Assembly (NCBI GenBank): GCA_016704435.1
Contig: JADJAB010000002.1
Coordinates: 1-64,000 of the forward strand
Origin: Rhodobacter sp.
GTDB taxonomy: Bacteria > Pseudomonadota > Alphaproteobacteria > Rhodobacterales > Rhodobacteraceae
Direction: 5' to 3'
Length of the DNA: 64,000 bases
Both the position numbers and the translations under genes were made by a program. Shown here piece by piece: positions 9,052 to 18,111 of this stretch (position 1 is the first letter of the stretch; every line of letters begins with the position of its first letter). The notes beneath the pieces are model-generated. The model searched no databases. It was given only the letters and a program-made list of their open reading frames with translations, and was not told where the DNA came from.

Positions 9052-10041
9052 CTAGGGCCGCGTCCGGCGCGGCTTGGCGGCGCGGATCACGCGAAATGCA
9101 CTGTCGCCGCCGATGGTTTCGACGTCCAGAAAGGCGGCGGTCAGCGCGGCATCATAGGGCAGGTGCCGGTTGGCGACCAGCCACAGCGCGCCATCGGGCG
9201 CCAGCATGCCCTTTGCGGCGGCGATGAACGCAGCGCCCAAGCCCGGATCAGCCTCGCGCCCGGTGTGGAAGGGCGGGTTCATCACCACGGTTTCCGCCAG
9301 GCTCTCGGGGCGGAAGGTCAGCGCATCGGTCCAGTGAAATCTGGCGCGCGGGTCATCAAGGTTGATCCGGGCGCAGTCCAGCGCCGCCGCCTCGGCCTCG
9401 ACCACGTCCAGCCGCTTCACGCCCTCGCGCGCCAGGACTTCGCGCGACAGATAGCCCCAGCCTGCCCCCAGATCGACGACCTTCGGTCCCAGCTTGGCGG
9501 GCAAGGCGGCGGCCAGGAGGGCCGAGCCGCGGTCCGGGCCGTCGGCTGAAAAACAGAACGGATTGGTGACGAAGCCGCCCTCGACGGGACGGTTGGCCGC
9601 GCGCCAGTCTCCGGGCACCGGCCCGGCGGTCAGCACCACGGCCTTGCCATGCGCCTTCGACAGCACCTCGCCCAGTGCCAGCCCAGCCTGACGGCAGGCC
9701 TTGATGAGGCTTTCGATCCCGTCGGTCTTCTGCCCGTCCAGCAATACCGGGGCGCCGGGGACGACCAGTGCCACCGCCTCGGCGATCATCGCCAGCGCCG
9801 CGGCCCGCGCGCGCGGCATGCAGACCAGCGCCGCGGCAAAGGGCGGCTGGCCATCGACGGCAAGACCGCGCGCTGCGAAATGGTCATGGTCGGGACGAAA
9901 GCCGGTGCGGACGACCACGCGGTCCTGCGGCAGGGCTGACAGGTCATCGCCCGCGCGCGGCCGCAGCACGAGGATGGCGCCCGCAGGCGGCAAGGTCAGG
10001 GCGCCGCTTTCCAGCGCCAGGTCAAGCCGTGCCGATCGCAT
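9052..10041 (-). CDS. rsmC: RsmC-type 16S rRNA guanine-N2 methyltransferase-like protein
   Basis: A 329-residue class I methyltransferase with an N-terminal degenerate half and a C-terminal catalytic half, the two-domain plan of RsmC/RsmD-type rRNA methyltransferases. Motif I reads VVDLGAGWGYLS (about 193-204) and the catalytic motif IV reads NPPFHTG (about 254-260), the N-P-P-F form used for N2 methylation of guanine. GFVTNPFCFSAD near residue 156 is also typical. The likely reaction is methylation of 16S rRNA G1207, but an assignment within the family from sequence alone is moderate. It sits between the SDR gene and clpS on the same strand. Confidence 0.75.
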   Translation of the reverse strand: MRSARLDLALESGALTLPPAGAILVLRPRAGDDLSALPQDRVVVRTGFRPDHDHFAARGLAVDGQPPFAAALVCMPRARAAALAMIAEAVALVVPGAPVLLDGQKTDGIESLIKACRQAGLALGEVLSKAHGKAVVLTAGPVPGDWRAANRPVEGGFVTNPFCFSADGPDRGSALLAAALPAKLGPKVVDLGAGWGYLSREVLAREGVKRLDVVEAEAAALDCARINLDDPRARFHWTDALTFRPESLAETVVMNPPFHTGREADPGLGAAFIAAAKGMLAPDGALWLVANRHLPYDAALTAAFLDVETIGGDSAFRVIRAAKPRRTRP

Positions 10042-10059
10042 GGGCGGGGCGCGCGCCCC

Positions 10060-10428
10060 CTACTCCTTTTCCATCGTGCATTGCAGCGGGTGCTGGTGGC
10101 GGCGGGCAAAGTCCATCACCTGTTCGACCTTGGTTTCCGCCACCTCGAAGGAGAACACCCCCACCACCGCCAGCCCCTTCTTGTGGACCGTCAGCATGAT
10201 GTCGAACGCCTGCGCATGGGTCATGCCGAAGAACCGCTCAAGCACATGCACGACGAATTCCATCGGCGTGTAGTCGTCGTTCAGAAGCAGCACCTTGTAC
10301 ATTGGCGGGCGCTGCGTCTTGGGCTTCGGCTTGGCCAGAAGCGAGGTTTCCTGCCCGCCGTTCCCGCCACCGTCACGGCCCGGCCGGTCCGTATCATCGC
10401 CGGACGATCTGACGGGTCGAGAGGTCAC
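10060..10428 (-). CDS. clpS: ATP-dependent Clp protease adaptor ClpS
   Basis: A 122-residue adaptor that binds N-end-rule substrates and delivers them to ClpA of the ClpAP protease in the cytoplasm. The core is unmistakable: PPMYKVLLLNDDYTPMEFVV (about 41-60), HAQAFDIMLTVHKKG and a C-terminal AETKVEQVMDFARRHQHPL. The N-terminal 40 residues are a charged disordered tail, normal for alphaproteobacterial ClpS. No clpA is adjacent in this window. The start at 10428 fits the family length. Confidence 0.93.
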   Translation of the reverse strand: MTSRPVRSSGDDTDRPGRDGGGNGGQETSLLAKPKPKTQRPPMYKVLLLNDDYTPMEFVVHVLERFFGMTHAQAFDIMLTVHKKGLAVVGVFSFEVAETKVEQVMDFARRHQHPLQCTMEKE

Positions 10429-10562
10429 GCGGGCAGCTCCTTCAGGCGGATTCGGTCACGGGCGGATGTTGCCGGAATATAGCTTCTTTTCGCTGAACGA
10501 AAAGAGGGCGGGATTGCGCGGGCGCGAAGTTGGGTGCATTCACCCTGCAACGGAGGGGTGCC

Positions 10563-11270
10563 ATGCTGACCACCATCGGGTTCGATGCCGACGATACCTT
10601 GTGGCAGAACGAGGCCTATTTCCGCCTGACACAAGACCGATTTGCCGACCTTCTGCGCGACCATGCCGAGACCGACCACCTGATGGACCGCCTGCTGGCG
10701 GCCGAGCGTCGCAACATCGGCGCCTATGGCTTTGGCGTCAAAGGCTTTACCCTGTCGATGATCGAAACTGCCATCGAGGTGACCGAGGGTCGCGTGCCGG
10801 CCGGCGTGATCGCGGAAATCCTCGGTTCGGGCCGCGCCATGCTGGACCATCCGGTCGAGCTTCTGCCCCACGCCCGCGAGGCCGTGGCCAGCCTGGCCGT
10901 GGATCATCGCATCGTGCTGATCACCAAGGGCGATCTTCTGCATCAGGAACGCAAGCTGGCACAATCGGGCCTGGGCGACCTGTTCGATGCGGTCGAGATC
11001 GTTTCGGGCAAGACGGCACAGACCTATCGGTCGGTCTTCACCCGCCACGGCACCGGCGCGGAGCAGGCGCTGATGGTCGGCAATTCGCTGAAATCCGACG
11101 TGATTCCGGCGCTGCAGGCCGGCGGCTTCGGCGTATATGTGCCACATGGCCTGACCTGGGCGCTGGAAGCCGCCCACGAGCCGGCCGACCACCCGCGCTA
11201 TGACCGCCTGCCCGATCTTGGCCTGTTGCCCGGCCTGGTGGCGCGGCTGCACGACTTGCCCAACAGATAG
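10563..11270 (+). CDS. HAD-superfamily hydrolase
   Basis: A 235-residue cytoplasmic HAD phosphatase. Motif I is GFDADDTLW (residues 6-14), with the nucleophile and acid-base aspartates two apart; motif II is LITKGD, motif III the lysine in VSGKTAQ, and motif IV the MVGNSLKSDVIPAL segment. The ATG at 10563 is preceded by GGAGGGG at a good distance and replaces a longer reading that lacks a ribosome-binding site. The physiological phosphate ester is unknown. It is divergent from clpS. Confidence 0.8.
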   Translation: MLTTIGFDADDTLWQNEAYFRLTQDRFADLLRDHAETDHLMDRLLAAERRNIGAYGFGVKGFTLSMIETAIEVTEGRVPAGVIAEILGSGRAMLDHPVELLPHAREAVASLAVDHRIVLITKGDLLHQERKLAQSGLGDLFDAVEIVSGKTAQTYRSVFTRHGTGAEQALMVGNSLKSDVIPALQAGGFGVYVPHGLTWALEAAHEPADHPRYDRLPDLGLLPGLVARLHDLPNR

Positions 11271-11464
11271 CGACCAACCCCCGGACAGCCGCAATATCTG
11301 CACCCCCGAATCACCAGGTGCAGCATTGCCGCCACAAGATGAGAAAAACCCCCAAAGCCATTGGAATTCAGGTGTTTTCCGGGCGGACACCCTGTGCTAG
11401 CCTTCCCCTTGGCAGAAATGAGGCTCCGCAAAGGGGCCCGACGACAGGCAAAGGGACCAGCGAC

Positions 11465-13444
11465 GTGGCATCGCTTCTCGGGCGGATTCTCCGCAGTTTT
11501 CTCGTGGTTGCGGCGATTTGGGCCGTCACTCTTTCACATCCGGCTTCGGCGGCGCCCTATGCGGCAATCGTGATGGACGCGCGCTCCGGCGAGGTTCTGT
11601 ACGAAAAGAACGCCGACACCCGGCTGCACCCGGCATCACTGACCAAGATGATGACGCTCTACATCGCCTTCCAGGCGATCGAGGCAGGGCGCATCCATCT
11701 GGATGACAAGGTGACGATCTCGAAGAACGCAGCCGCGCAGCCTCCGTCGCGCCTTGGTCTGAAGGCCGGGCAGAAGATCGCGCTGCGCTACCTGATCCGC
11801 GCCGCGGCGGTGAAATCGGCCAACGATGCGGCGATGGCGCTGGGCGAGTATGTCAGCGGCTCGCAAGAGGGATTTGCCAAGCGGATGACCAAGACCGCCC
11901 GCGCCCTGGGGATGAAGAATTCGACCTTCAAGAACCCCAACGGCCTGACCGCCGAGGGCCATCTGTCGACGGCACGCGACATGAACATCCTCGGCCGCCA
12001 CCTGTTCTATGATTTCCCGCAGTATTACAACATCTTCTCGCGCCGCACCGCGGATGCCGGAATCGCCACGGTAGCCAACACGAACTCGCGCTTTCTGGAT
12101 GGCTATGAAGGTGCCGACGGGATCAAGACCGGTTATACCGTGGCCGCCGGGTTCAACCTGACCGCCAGCGCCCAGCGCGGCAAGAAGCGCATCATCGCTA
12201 CCGTCTTCGGCGGCACTTCGACCGCCGCGCGCAATGCCAAGATGGCGGAACTGATGGACCTTGGCTTTGGCGCCGCGCGCAACAACGTGCGCGAGAAGGT
12301 GCCGCAGGCCGCACCCCTGCCGGATGATGCTCTGGTGGCCGAGGCGCTGGACGCCATCGACGAACCCGGCGCGGCAGGCGGCGCGGCCAAGACCGTCCGC
12401 GTCTCGGGCGAGGTGACCCGGTCGCTGCGCCCGAAGGCGCGCCCGGTAGTGCCCGAGGTGCCCGATGCCGTTGCCTTGGCGATTGCCGAGGGCGTCGAGG
12501 ATGCGCTGGGCGAGGCGCTGCCGCCACCCGCGCCGGAAGGCACGCTTGAGGCACAGGCGCAGAAGCTGGTCGAAGCCGAGCTGGTCACCGAACCGCCGGA
12601 AGCGCCGGCAGAACTGCTGGCAGAGGTCGCCCCCACACCGCGCCCCGAAGACCCGGCCGGGACAGTGGCCGAGGCAGCACCGCCCGCGAACACGCTGGAC
12701 GCACAGGCCCTGGCGCTGGCCGACGGCAGTGCCAATGGCGCAGCACCCGAAGGCACGCTGGACGCGCAGGCAGTGGCCCTGGCCGATCCTTCCCTGGCCG
12801 CGACGCAGGACCTTGCGCTGGCGGCCGCCCGTCCGGTCGCGCGTCCTGACCAGCCCGAGGTCGTCGCCGAAGCGGCGCCGGATGCGGCGCCAGATGCGGC
12901 GGAAGTCGTTCTGGCCGAAACGGTCGACCCCGTCGCAGAGCCGACAGATGCGCCGGTGCTGGAAGTGATGCAATTGGCCGAAGCCGCCGCGCCGGACGGT
13001 GCGGCCGAAGCGGCCCCCGCCGCCAGCCCCGAGGTAAGCGATGTCGAGCAGGTGGCCGCCGCCGTCATGGCGCCACAGCCGGAAACCGCCCCTGATGCCA
13101 CCCCTGCCCGCAAGGCCCCGATCTTCGAAAGCGTCGCATCCGAAATCGTTCTGGCCGAGGCCGAAGCCCCGGCCGAAGAGCTGGTCGTGGTGGCCAAATC
13201 CACCTCGGGCGGGCGGCACTGGGGCGTCAACGTCGGCGATTTCACCTCGCGCAGCGAAGCGGAACGCGCGCTCCTGAAGACCGCCCTGGCCGAAAGCGCC
13301 ACGCTGAACCAGGGCCTGCGCAAGATCACCCAGAAGGGCGGCAGCTATCATGCCAACTTCATGGGGCTGACCGAGGATCAGGCCGATCTGGCCTGCCGCC
13401 GCCTGCACGCGCGCGGCATCTCGTGCGAGACGCTGGGGCCGTGA
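11465..13444 (+). CDS. D-alanyl-D-alanine carboxypeptidase (peptidase S11) with long Ala/Pro/Glu linker and SPOR domain
   Basis: A periplasmic penicillin-binding protein of the DacA/DacC family that trims the terminal D-Ala from peptidoglycan stem peptides. I use the GTG at 11465, which places a signal peptide (LLGRILRSFLVVAAIWAVTL, cleavage near SAA) right at the start. The active-site motifs are present: SLTK (about 58-61), SAND and KTG in GIKTGYT. After the catalytic domain comes an unusually long (about 280 residue) Ala/Pro/Glu-rich low-complexity linker containing repeated pieces such as EGTLDAQA and TLDAQALALAD, then a C-terminal SPOR domain (HWGVNVGDFTSRSEAERALL) that binds denuded glycan strands at the septum. 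Total about 659 residues, longer than E. coli DacA. Confidence 0.9.
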   Translation: MASLLGRILRSFLVVAAIWAVTLSHPASAAPYAAIVMDARSGEVLYEKNADTRLHPASLTKMMTLYIAFQAIEAGRIHLDDKVTISKNAAAQPPSRLGLKAGQKIALRYLIRAAAVKSANDAAMALGEYVSGSQEGFAKRMTKTARALGMKNSTFKNPNGLTAEGHLSTARDMNILGRHLFYDFPQYYNIFSRRTADAGIATVANTNSRFLDGYEGADGIKTGYTVAAGFNLTASAQRGKKRIIATVFGGTSTAARNAKMAELMDLGFGAARNNVREKVPQAAPLPDDALVAEALDAIDEPGAAGGAAKTVRVSGEVTRSLRPKARPVVPEVPDAVALAIAEGVEDALGEALPPPAPEGTLEAQAQKLVEAELVTEPPEAPAELLAEVAPTPRPEDPAGTVAEAAPPANTLDAQALALADGSANGAAPEGTLDAQAVALADPSLAATQDLALAAARPVARPDQPEVVAEAAPDAAPDAAEVVLAETVDPVAEPTDAPVLEVMQLAEAAAPDGAAEAAPAASPEVSDVEQVAAAVMAPQPETAPDATPARKAPIFESVASEIVLAEAEAPAEELVVVAKSTSGGRHWGVNVGDFTSRSEAERALLKTALAESATLNQGLRKITQKGGSYHANFMGLTEDQADLACRRLHARGISCETLGP

Positions 13445-13478
13445 ACCGGCGCCGGTCCGTCCCCGGTCGTGCGGGGTC

Positions 13479-13518
13479 AGGGCTTGGGGGCCAGGGCTTG
13501 GGCTAGGGCTTGGGCTTG
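13479..13518. repeat. Short tandem repeat of AGGGCTTGGG
   Basis: Three to four near-perfect copies of AGGGCTTGGG (13479-13488, 13493-13502, 13505-13514 and a partial one after) lie just after the carboxypeptidase stop and run into the 3' end of ccoS. On the minus strand they encode the K-P-K-P end of CcoS and pass through its stop codon. A slip in copy number would change the length of the CcoS tail. Confidence 0.6.
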
Positions 13519-13661
13519 TCGTCCCAGTCCTTGGTCAGGATGCGGTTCGCATCACCGTCCGGGTCGTCGAACTGCCGGGTCTTCATCGCCCAGACGAAGA
13601 ACACCAGCCCCAGCCCGCCCAGAAAGAGCGAGACCGGGATCAGGATGCCCAGGATTTCCAT
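13503..13661 (-). CDS. ccoS: cbb3-type cytochrome oxidase assembly protein CcoS
   Basis: A 52-residue single-pass membrane protein: MEILGILIPVSLFLGG starts a transmembrane helix, followed by FFVWAMKTRQFDDPDGDANRIL, the diagnostic CcoS signature, and a short charged tail. CcoS is needed to insert heme and copper into cbb3 oxidase. Its ATG at 13661 overlaps the last base of the ccoI stop, so the two are translationally coupled. It is the last gene of ccoGHIS. Confidence 0.92.
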   Translation of the reverse strand: MEILGILIPVSLFLGGLGLVFFVWAMKTRQFDDPDGDANRILTKDWDDKPKP

Positions 13662-15879
13662 TACTTCAGCCTCAGCGCGTTCAGCGAGACTGTAATCGAC
13701 GACAGCGACATCGCCAAGGCCGCCGCCAGCGGCGTCGCCAGGCCGACCAGCGCCAGCGGCACCGCGATCAGGTTGTAGCCGCCCGAGATCGCAAAGTTCT
13801 CGACGATCCGCCGGGTGGCCTGACGGCTGATCCGCACCGCATCGGCGATCGGCGCCATGTCCTGCCCCAGAAGCACGATGTCCGAGGCGACGCGCGCCGC
13901 ATCCAGCGCCGTCGCCGGCGAAATCGAGACATGCGCCGCCGCCAGTGCCGCGGTGTCGTTCAGCCCGTCGCCCACCATCAGCACCCGCCGCCCTTCGGCC
14001 GTCAGTGCCGAAATCCGCGCGGCCTTTTCCGCCGGCAGCTGGCCCGCCGCCGATTCCGCGATGCCCAGCCGCGCGGCCATCGCCAACACGGCCGCCTCGG
14101 TATCGCCAGACAGCAGGATCACCCGCTTGCCGGCCTTCTGCAGCGCGGTCACCGCCACTTCGGCGCCGGGGCGCAGACGGTCGGCAAAGGTGAAGGCGCG
14201 GGGGGCGCCGCCGTCGCCGGTGCAAAGGTAGGTGGCGGTTTCGGCCACCCCTGCCCCGGCGCCGCACCATTCAGCGCGGCCCAGCCGCACCCTTGCGCCC
14301 TTCCAGACCCCCTCGATGCCATAGCCCGGCACTTCGCGCAGATCCTCGACCCTTGCGGGTCGCAGGCCACGGGCGCGCGCGCTTTCGGCCAGCGCGCGCG
14401 CCAGCGGGTGGCTGGATGCCCCGGCAAGCGCCAGCGCCACTTCCTGCGCCATGCGGGGATGGTCGTCCAGGTTGGTCGGCTCGGGCGCGCCAAGGGTCAG
14501 GGTGCCAGTCTTGTCGAAGACCACGGTATCCACCTCGGCCAGCCGTTCCAGCGCGGTACCCTGCTTGATCAGCAACCCCTTGCGAAACAGGCGCCCCGAG
14601 GCCGCTGTCACCACCGCAGGCACCGCCAGCCCCAGCGCGCAGGGGCAGGTGATGATCAGCACCGCCGCCGAGATGTTGATCGCATAGCGCAGATCGCCGC
14701 CGGTTTTCCACATCCAGAAGCCAAAGGCCGAAAAGGAAAGCAGATGCACCAGCGGCGAATACCAGCCGGCGGCGCGTTCCGCGAGCGAGGTGTAACGGGT
14801 CTTCGCCGCCTCGGCCACCGCCACCAGATCGGCCATCCGGTGCAGGCTGCTGTCCTTGCCCGCCGCCGTCACCCGCAGGGTCAACGGTCCGGTCAGGTTG
14901 ACCTCTCCGGCCGAGACCACCGTGCCGATCACCGCCTGCGATGGCAGGCTTTCGCCGGTCAAGAGGCTGCGGTCCACTTCCGAGGTGCCGAGGGTCACCA
15001 CCCCGTCCACCGGCATCCGCCCGCCGGGCCGCACCAGCACGATATCGCCGGCCAGCACCTCGGATATCCGCTTTTCCACCTCGGCCCCGTCCAGCAGCAC
15101 GATCGCGCGCGGCACCTCCAGCGCGGCCAGTTCCTCGGCCGCCGACCGGGCAATGGCGCGGGTCCGGTGGTCGAGATAGCGGCCGATCAGCAGGAAGAAG
15201 CACAGCATCACCGCGGCATCGAAATAGGCGTGATGGCCGGACTGGAAGGTTTCGTAAAGCGAGATCGACGAGGCCAGGATCAGCGCCAGCGAGATCGGCA
15301 CATCCATCCCCAGCCGCCCCGCCCGCAGCGACGCCCAGGCCGACTTGAAGAAGGGCTGGCCGGCAAAGACCACCGTCGGCAGGGCAATGGCGGCCGAAAT
15401 CCAGTGGAAGAGATCGCGCGTCGACCCCTCGGCCCCCGACCAGACGGCGACCGACAGCAGCATCACGTTCATCATCGAAAGAACGCCACGCCCAGCCGCA
15501 TCAGCAGATCGCGCGCCTGCTTGTCGGCTTCGGTCGCGCTGAGAAGGCCGGCGTCCAGCTCATGCGCCTCGTAGCCGACGCCCTTCAGCGCCTCGATCAG
15601 CGCGGCCGCGGTAACCTGCGGCTCGGCATCGACCGAGACCCGCTTCATCGTCAGGTTCAACCGGCTGGACTTGACGCCGGGATAGCCGTTCAGCATCCCC
15701 TCGACGGTCGAGATGCAGGCCGCGCAATGTGCCGCCGGCAGCGACAGCATGATCCGCGCGTCGGCCTTGGCCGAAAGCTGTGCCATGCGTTCGGCCGAAG
15801 GGGCTGCCACGCAGGCCGGACAGGCCGAGATGCCGACCGATCCCGTTTCCGCCTGCAGTTCCGGTTCCGCCAGCGCCAT
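13661..15879 (-). CDS. ccoI: Copper-transporting P1B-type ATPase CcoI (one frameshift)
   Basis: The copper-exporting P-type ATPase that feeds Cu to the CcoN binuclear centre. The N-terminal heavy-metal domain carries an AAHCAACISTVEG motif, and an additional CPACVAA motif lies at the very N-terminus. The transmembrane metal site is CPCALGLAV, the phosphorylation motif DKTGTLTLG and the hinge MVGDGLNDTAA. The first 135 residues are in one frame and the rest in another; they join at about 15475-15482, where RLGVAFF meets MMNVMLL. One missing base there restores about 739 residues, the normal CcoI length. It is flanked by ccoH 3 bases upstream and by overlapping ccoS. Confidence 0.93.
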
Positions 15880-15882
15880 GGC

Positions 15883-16335
15883 TCAGCCCGCCACCATCAG
15901 GTCGAAGCGCTGCTCGAACCTGGTGCCGTCCTTTGCGGTGGCCTCCAGTTTCAGCATCCACTGGCCCCTGGCCAGCGGCACCTCGGCTTCGTAAAGCCCG
16001 CTGACGAAGGTGAACTCGGGGCGGACATCGTCGCGCGCCTCGGTCGGACGCCCGATCAGCACCGACAGTGTGGCCACCTCGACCGGAGTTCCGGCGGCAT
16101 CGGTGATCGACAGCCTGACCCGGCCGCGTTCGTGGCCGACGGCGACCGACCAGCCCAGCGCCTCTTGTGCTGCGCGGCGGGCGTCGAATTCCTGGCTGGC
16201 GACGTAGGAGTTGCCGACCTCCAGCCCCGGAAAGGTGCTGATCGCCTTCCAGGCCATCACCACGTTCACCGCGATGATGATGCCGAAGGCGCCGACGGTG
16301 AAGAACAGGACATGCCGGCCGGTGATCTCGCGCAT
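15883..16335 (-). CDS. ccoH: cbb3 oxidase assembly protein CcoH (FixH)
   Basis: A 150-residue membrane protein with one N-terminal transmembrane segment (VLFFTVGAFGIIIAVNVVMAW, about 9-29) and a periplasmic FixH domain (VAVGHERGRVRLSITDAAG, PEFTFVSGLYEAEVPLARGQW). CcoH stays associated with the cbb3 complex and supports its assembly. It begins 3 bases after ccoG ends and ends 3 bases before ccoI begins. Confidence 0.92.
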   Translation of the reverse strand: MREITGRHVLFFTVGAFGIIIAVNVVMAWKAISTFPGLEVGNSYVASQEFDARRAAQEALGWSVAVGHERGRVRLSITDAAGTPVEVATLSVLIGRPTEARDDVRPEFTFVSGLYEAEVPLARGQWMLKLEATAKDGTRFEQRFDLMVAG

Positions 16336-16338
16336 GGT

Positions 16339-17774
16339 TCAGCCGTCCTTGCCGTTGAAGATGGTGTCCTTGCGGACCCGGTCGGTGCCTGGCTGGGCAT
16401 CCGTGCCCTGATCCTCGATCCAGATCGTCATGTCGGTGCGTTCGCGTTCCGCCGCCGCCGAACCGGCAGGGGCCGTCACATAGACGCTGGCCGACAGGGT
16501 TTCGTTCGCAGGCACCAGGATGCGCAGGTCCTCGCGGCCCTCGATCGCCCGTCCAGCGGAGCCTCGGAGGTCACCGAGATGTCGAACCAGCGGTCTTCGC
16601 TGTGCTTGTTGCGCAGGCGCAGGTCATAGGTGTTGCGGATCGACCCGTCCGACAGGGTGACAAAGGTCGGGTTGCGCACCGGGGTCACGTTCACGTCGAT
16701 TTCGGTGCGCAGGAACAGCGCCACGATCAGGCCGATGCCGATCCCGGCCCAGAGCGTGGTGTAAAGGACGGTGCGCGGGCGGAAGACATGCTTCCAGACC
16801 GACTTCGGCTCTTTGCCTTCACGCTCGCGCGTCTCGTCGGTAAAGGCCAGATAGCCGATCAGACCGCGCGGCTTGCCGATCTTGTCCATGATGTCGTTGC
16901 AGGCGTCGATGCAGAGGCCGCAGGTGATGCAGGCCATCTGCTCGCCGTCGCGGATGTCGATGCCCATCGGGCAGACGTTCACGCAGGCCAGGCAGTCGAT
17001 GCAGTCGCCGTTGCCTTCCACCCCCTGCTTGCCGCGCGGCTCTCCACGCCAGTCGCGATAGGCGATGGTCAGGGTGTCCTCGTCCATCATCGCGGCCTGG
17101 ATGCGCGGCCATGGACAGGCATAGATGCAGATCTGTTCGCGGGCAAAGCCGCCAAAGGCGAAGGTGGTGGCGGCAAGGATGAACATCGTGGTGTAGGCGA
17201 TCGGATGCGCCGTGCCTGCGATCAGGTTCGCCGCCAGCGTCGGTGCATCAGTGAAGTAGAACACCCAGGCGCCGCCGGTGGCCAGCGCGATCAGCAGCCA
17301 GATCGTCCATTTCACCGCGCGCTTGCGGATCTTCTCGGCGTTCCATTTCTGCCGGTGCAGGCGCAGCCGCGCGTTGCGGTCGCCCTCGATCCAGCGTTCG
17401 ACCAGAATGAATAGGTCGGTCCACACCGTCTGCGGACAGGCATAGCCGCACCAGACCCGCCCGGCGGCCGAGGTGAAGAGGAAAAGCCCAAGCCCGGCCA
17501 TGATCAGAAGGCCGGCAACGAAATAGAATTCATGCGGCCAGATCTCGATCATGAAGAAGAAGAACCGCCGGTTCGCCAGATCCAGCAGCACCGCCTGATC
17601 GGGCAGGTTCGGACCCCGGTCCCAGCGCAGCCAGGGCGTGACGTAGTAGACGCCCAGCATCAGCGCCAGAAGCCACCACTTCAGCGTGCGGAAGGTGCCT
17701 TTGACGCGGCGCGGAAAGATCGGCTCGCGCGCGGCGTAGAGGGCGGGGGGCGGGGAGGCTTCGGGCGTGCTCAC
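16339..17774 (-). CDS. ccoG: cbb3 oxidase assembly ferredoxin-like protein CcoG (FixG/RdxA), one frameshift
   Basis: A polytopic membrane iron-sulfur protein thought to reduce copper for delivery to cbb3 oxidase. Cysteine clusters are WCGYACPQTVW, YACPWPRIQ, CIDCLACVNVCPMG and CITCGLCIDAC. The start is the GTG at 17774, preceded by GGAGAA, which gives the usual N-terminus; an upstream ATG would lie next to the FNR box. The frame breaks near 16550 after EAPLDG; restoring one base yields REDLRILVPANETLSASVYV and a stop at 16339, for about 478 residues, as in other CcoG. The FNR site upstream suggests low-oxygen activation of ccoGHIS. Confidence 0.93.
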
Positions 17775-17838
17775 GGAATTCTCCGGCTGAGGTGGCGGTC
17801 GTTGTCCGCGATATGGCAGCAGCAATCTTCGGGCGGCT

Positions 17839-17852
17839 TTGACATGCGTCAA
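17839..17852 (-). promoter_or_regulatory. FNR (FnrL) box upstream of ccoG
   Basis: TTGACATGCGTCAA is a perfect 14-base palindrome matching the FNR consensus TTGAY-N4-RTCAA. Its centre is about 71 bases upstream of the ccoG start. A class II start 41-42 bases downstream would fall near 17804, giving a leader of about 30 bases and putting CATATC at the -10 position. Confidence 0.85.
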
Positions 17853-17974
17853 ATATCTTATCACGGATACAGGAAATCAGAGGTCTTGCGCGCGCAAGGC
17901 GCTTGACGCAGGCACAACAGCAGGGCAGGTCTGCATTCCCGGCATGGAAGCCACGCCTCTAACGGGTCAAAGCG

Positions 17975-18005
17975 CGAAAGGGACCGCGTCTTGCGGCCCC
18001 TTTCG
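17975..18005 (-). terminator. Stem-loop between ccoP and ccoG, candidate terminator of ccoNOQP
   Basis: CGAAAGGGACCGC and GCGGCCCCTTTCG form a 13-base stem with one mismatch and a five-base loop. It lies about 110 bases downstream of the ccoP stop on the minus strand. There is no long T run after it, so termination is only probable. A second GC hairpin lies at 18071-18095 (8-base stem CCCGGCGG/CCGCCGGG). The 337-base gap 17775-18111 holds these, the FNR box and no gene. Confidence 0.5.
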
Positions 18006-18111
18006 AGAACGGGAAGAAGGCACCGGCACGCCCAGGAACCGCGCGAACAGGAGGGAGGGCCTGGCCCTTTCCCGGCGGCAACTGGCACCGCCGGGGAGTT
18101 CCGTTCAAGGC

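Noticed and set aside
13469..15574. A 700-codon open frame opposite ccoI
   Set aside because: It is very rich in Arg, Gly, His and Pro, has no recognisable domain and lies antisense to a clear P-type ATPase; it is a by-product of high GC content.
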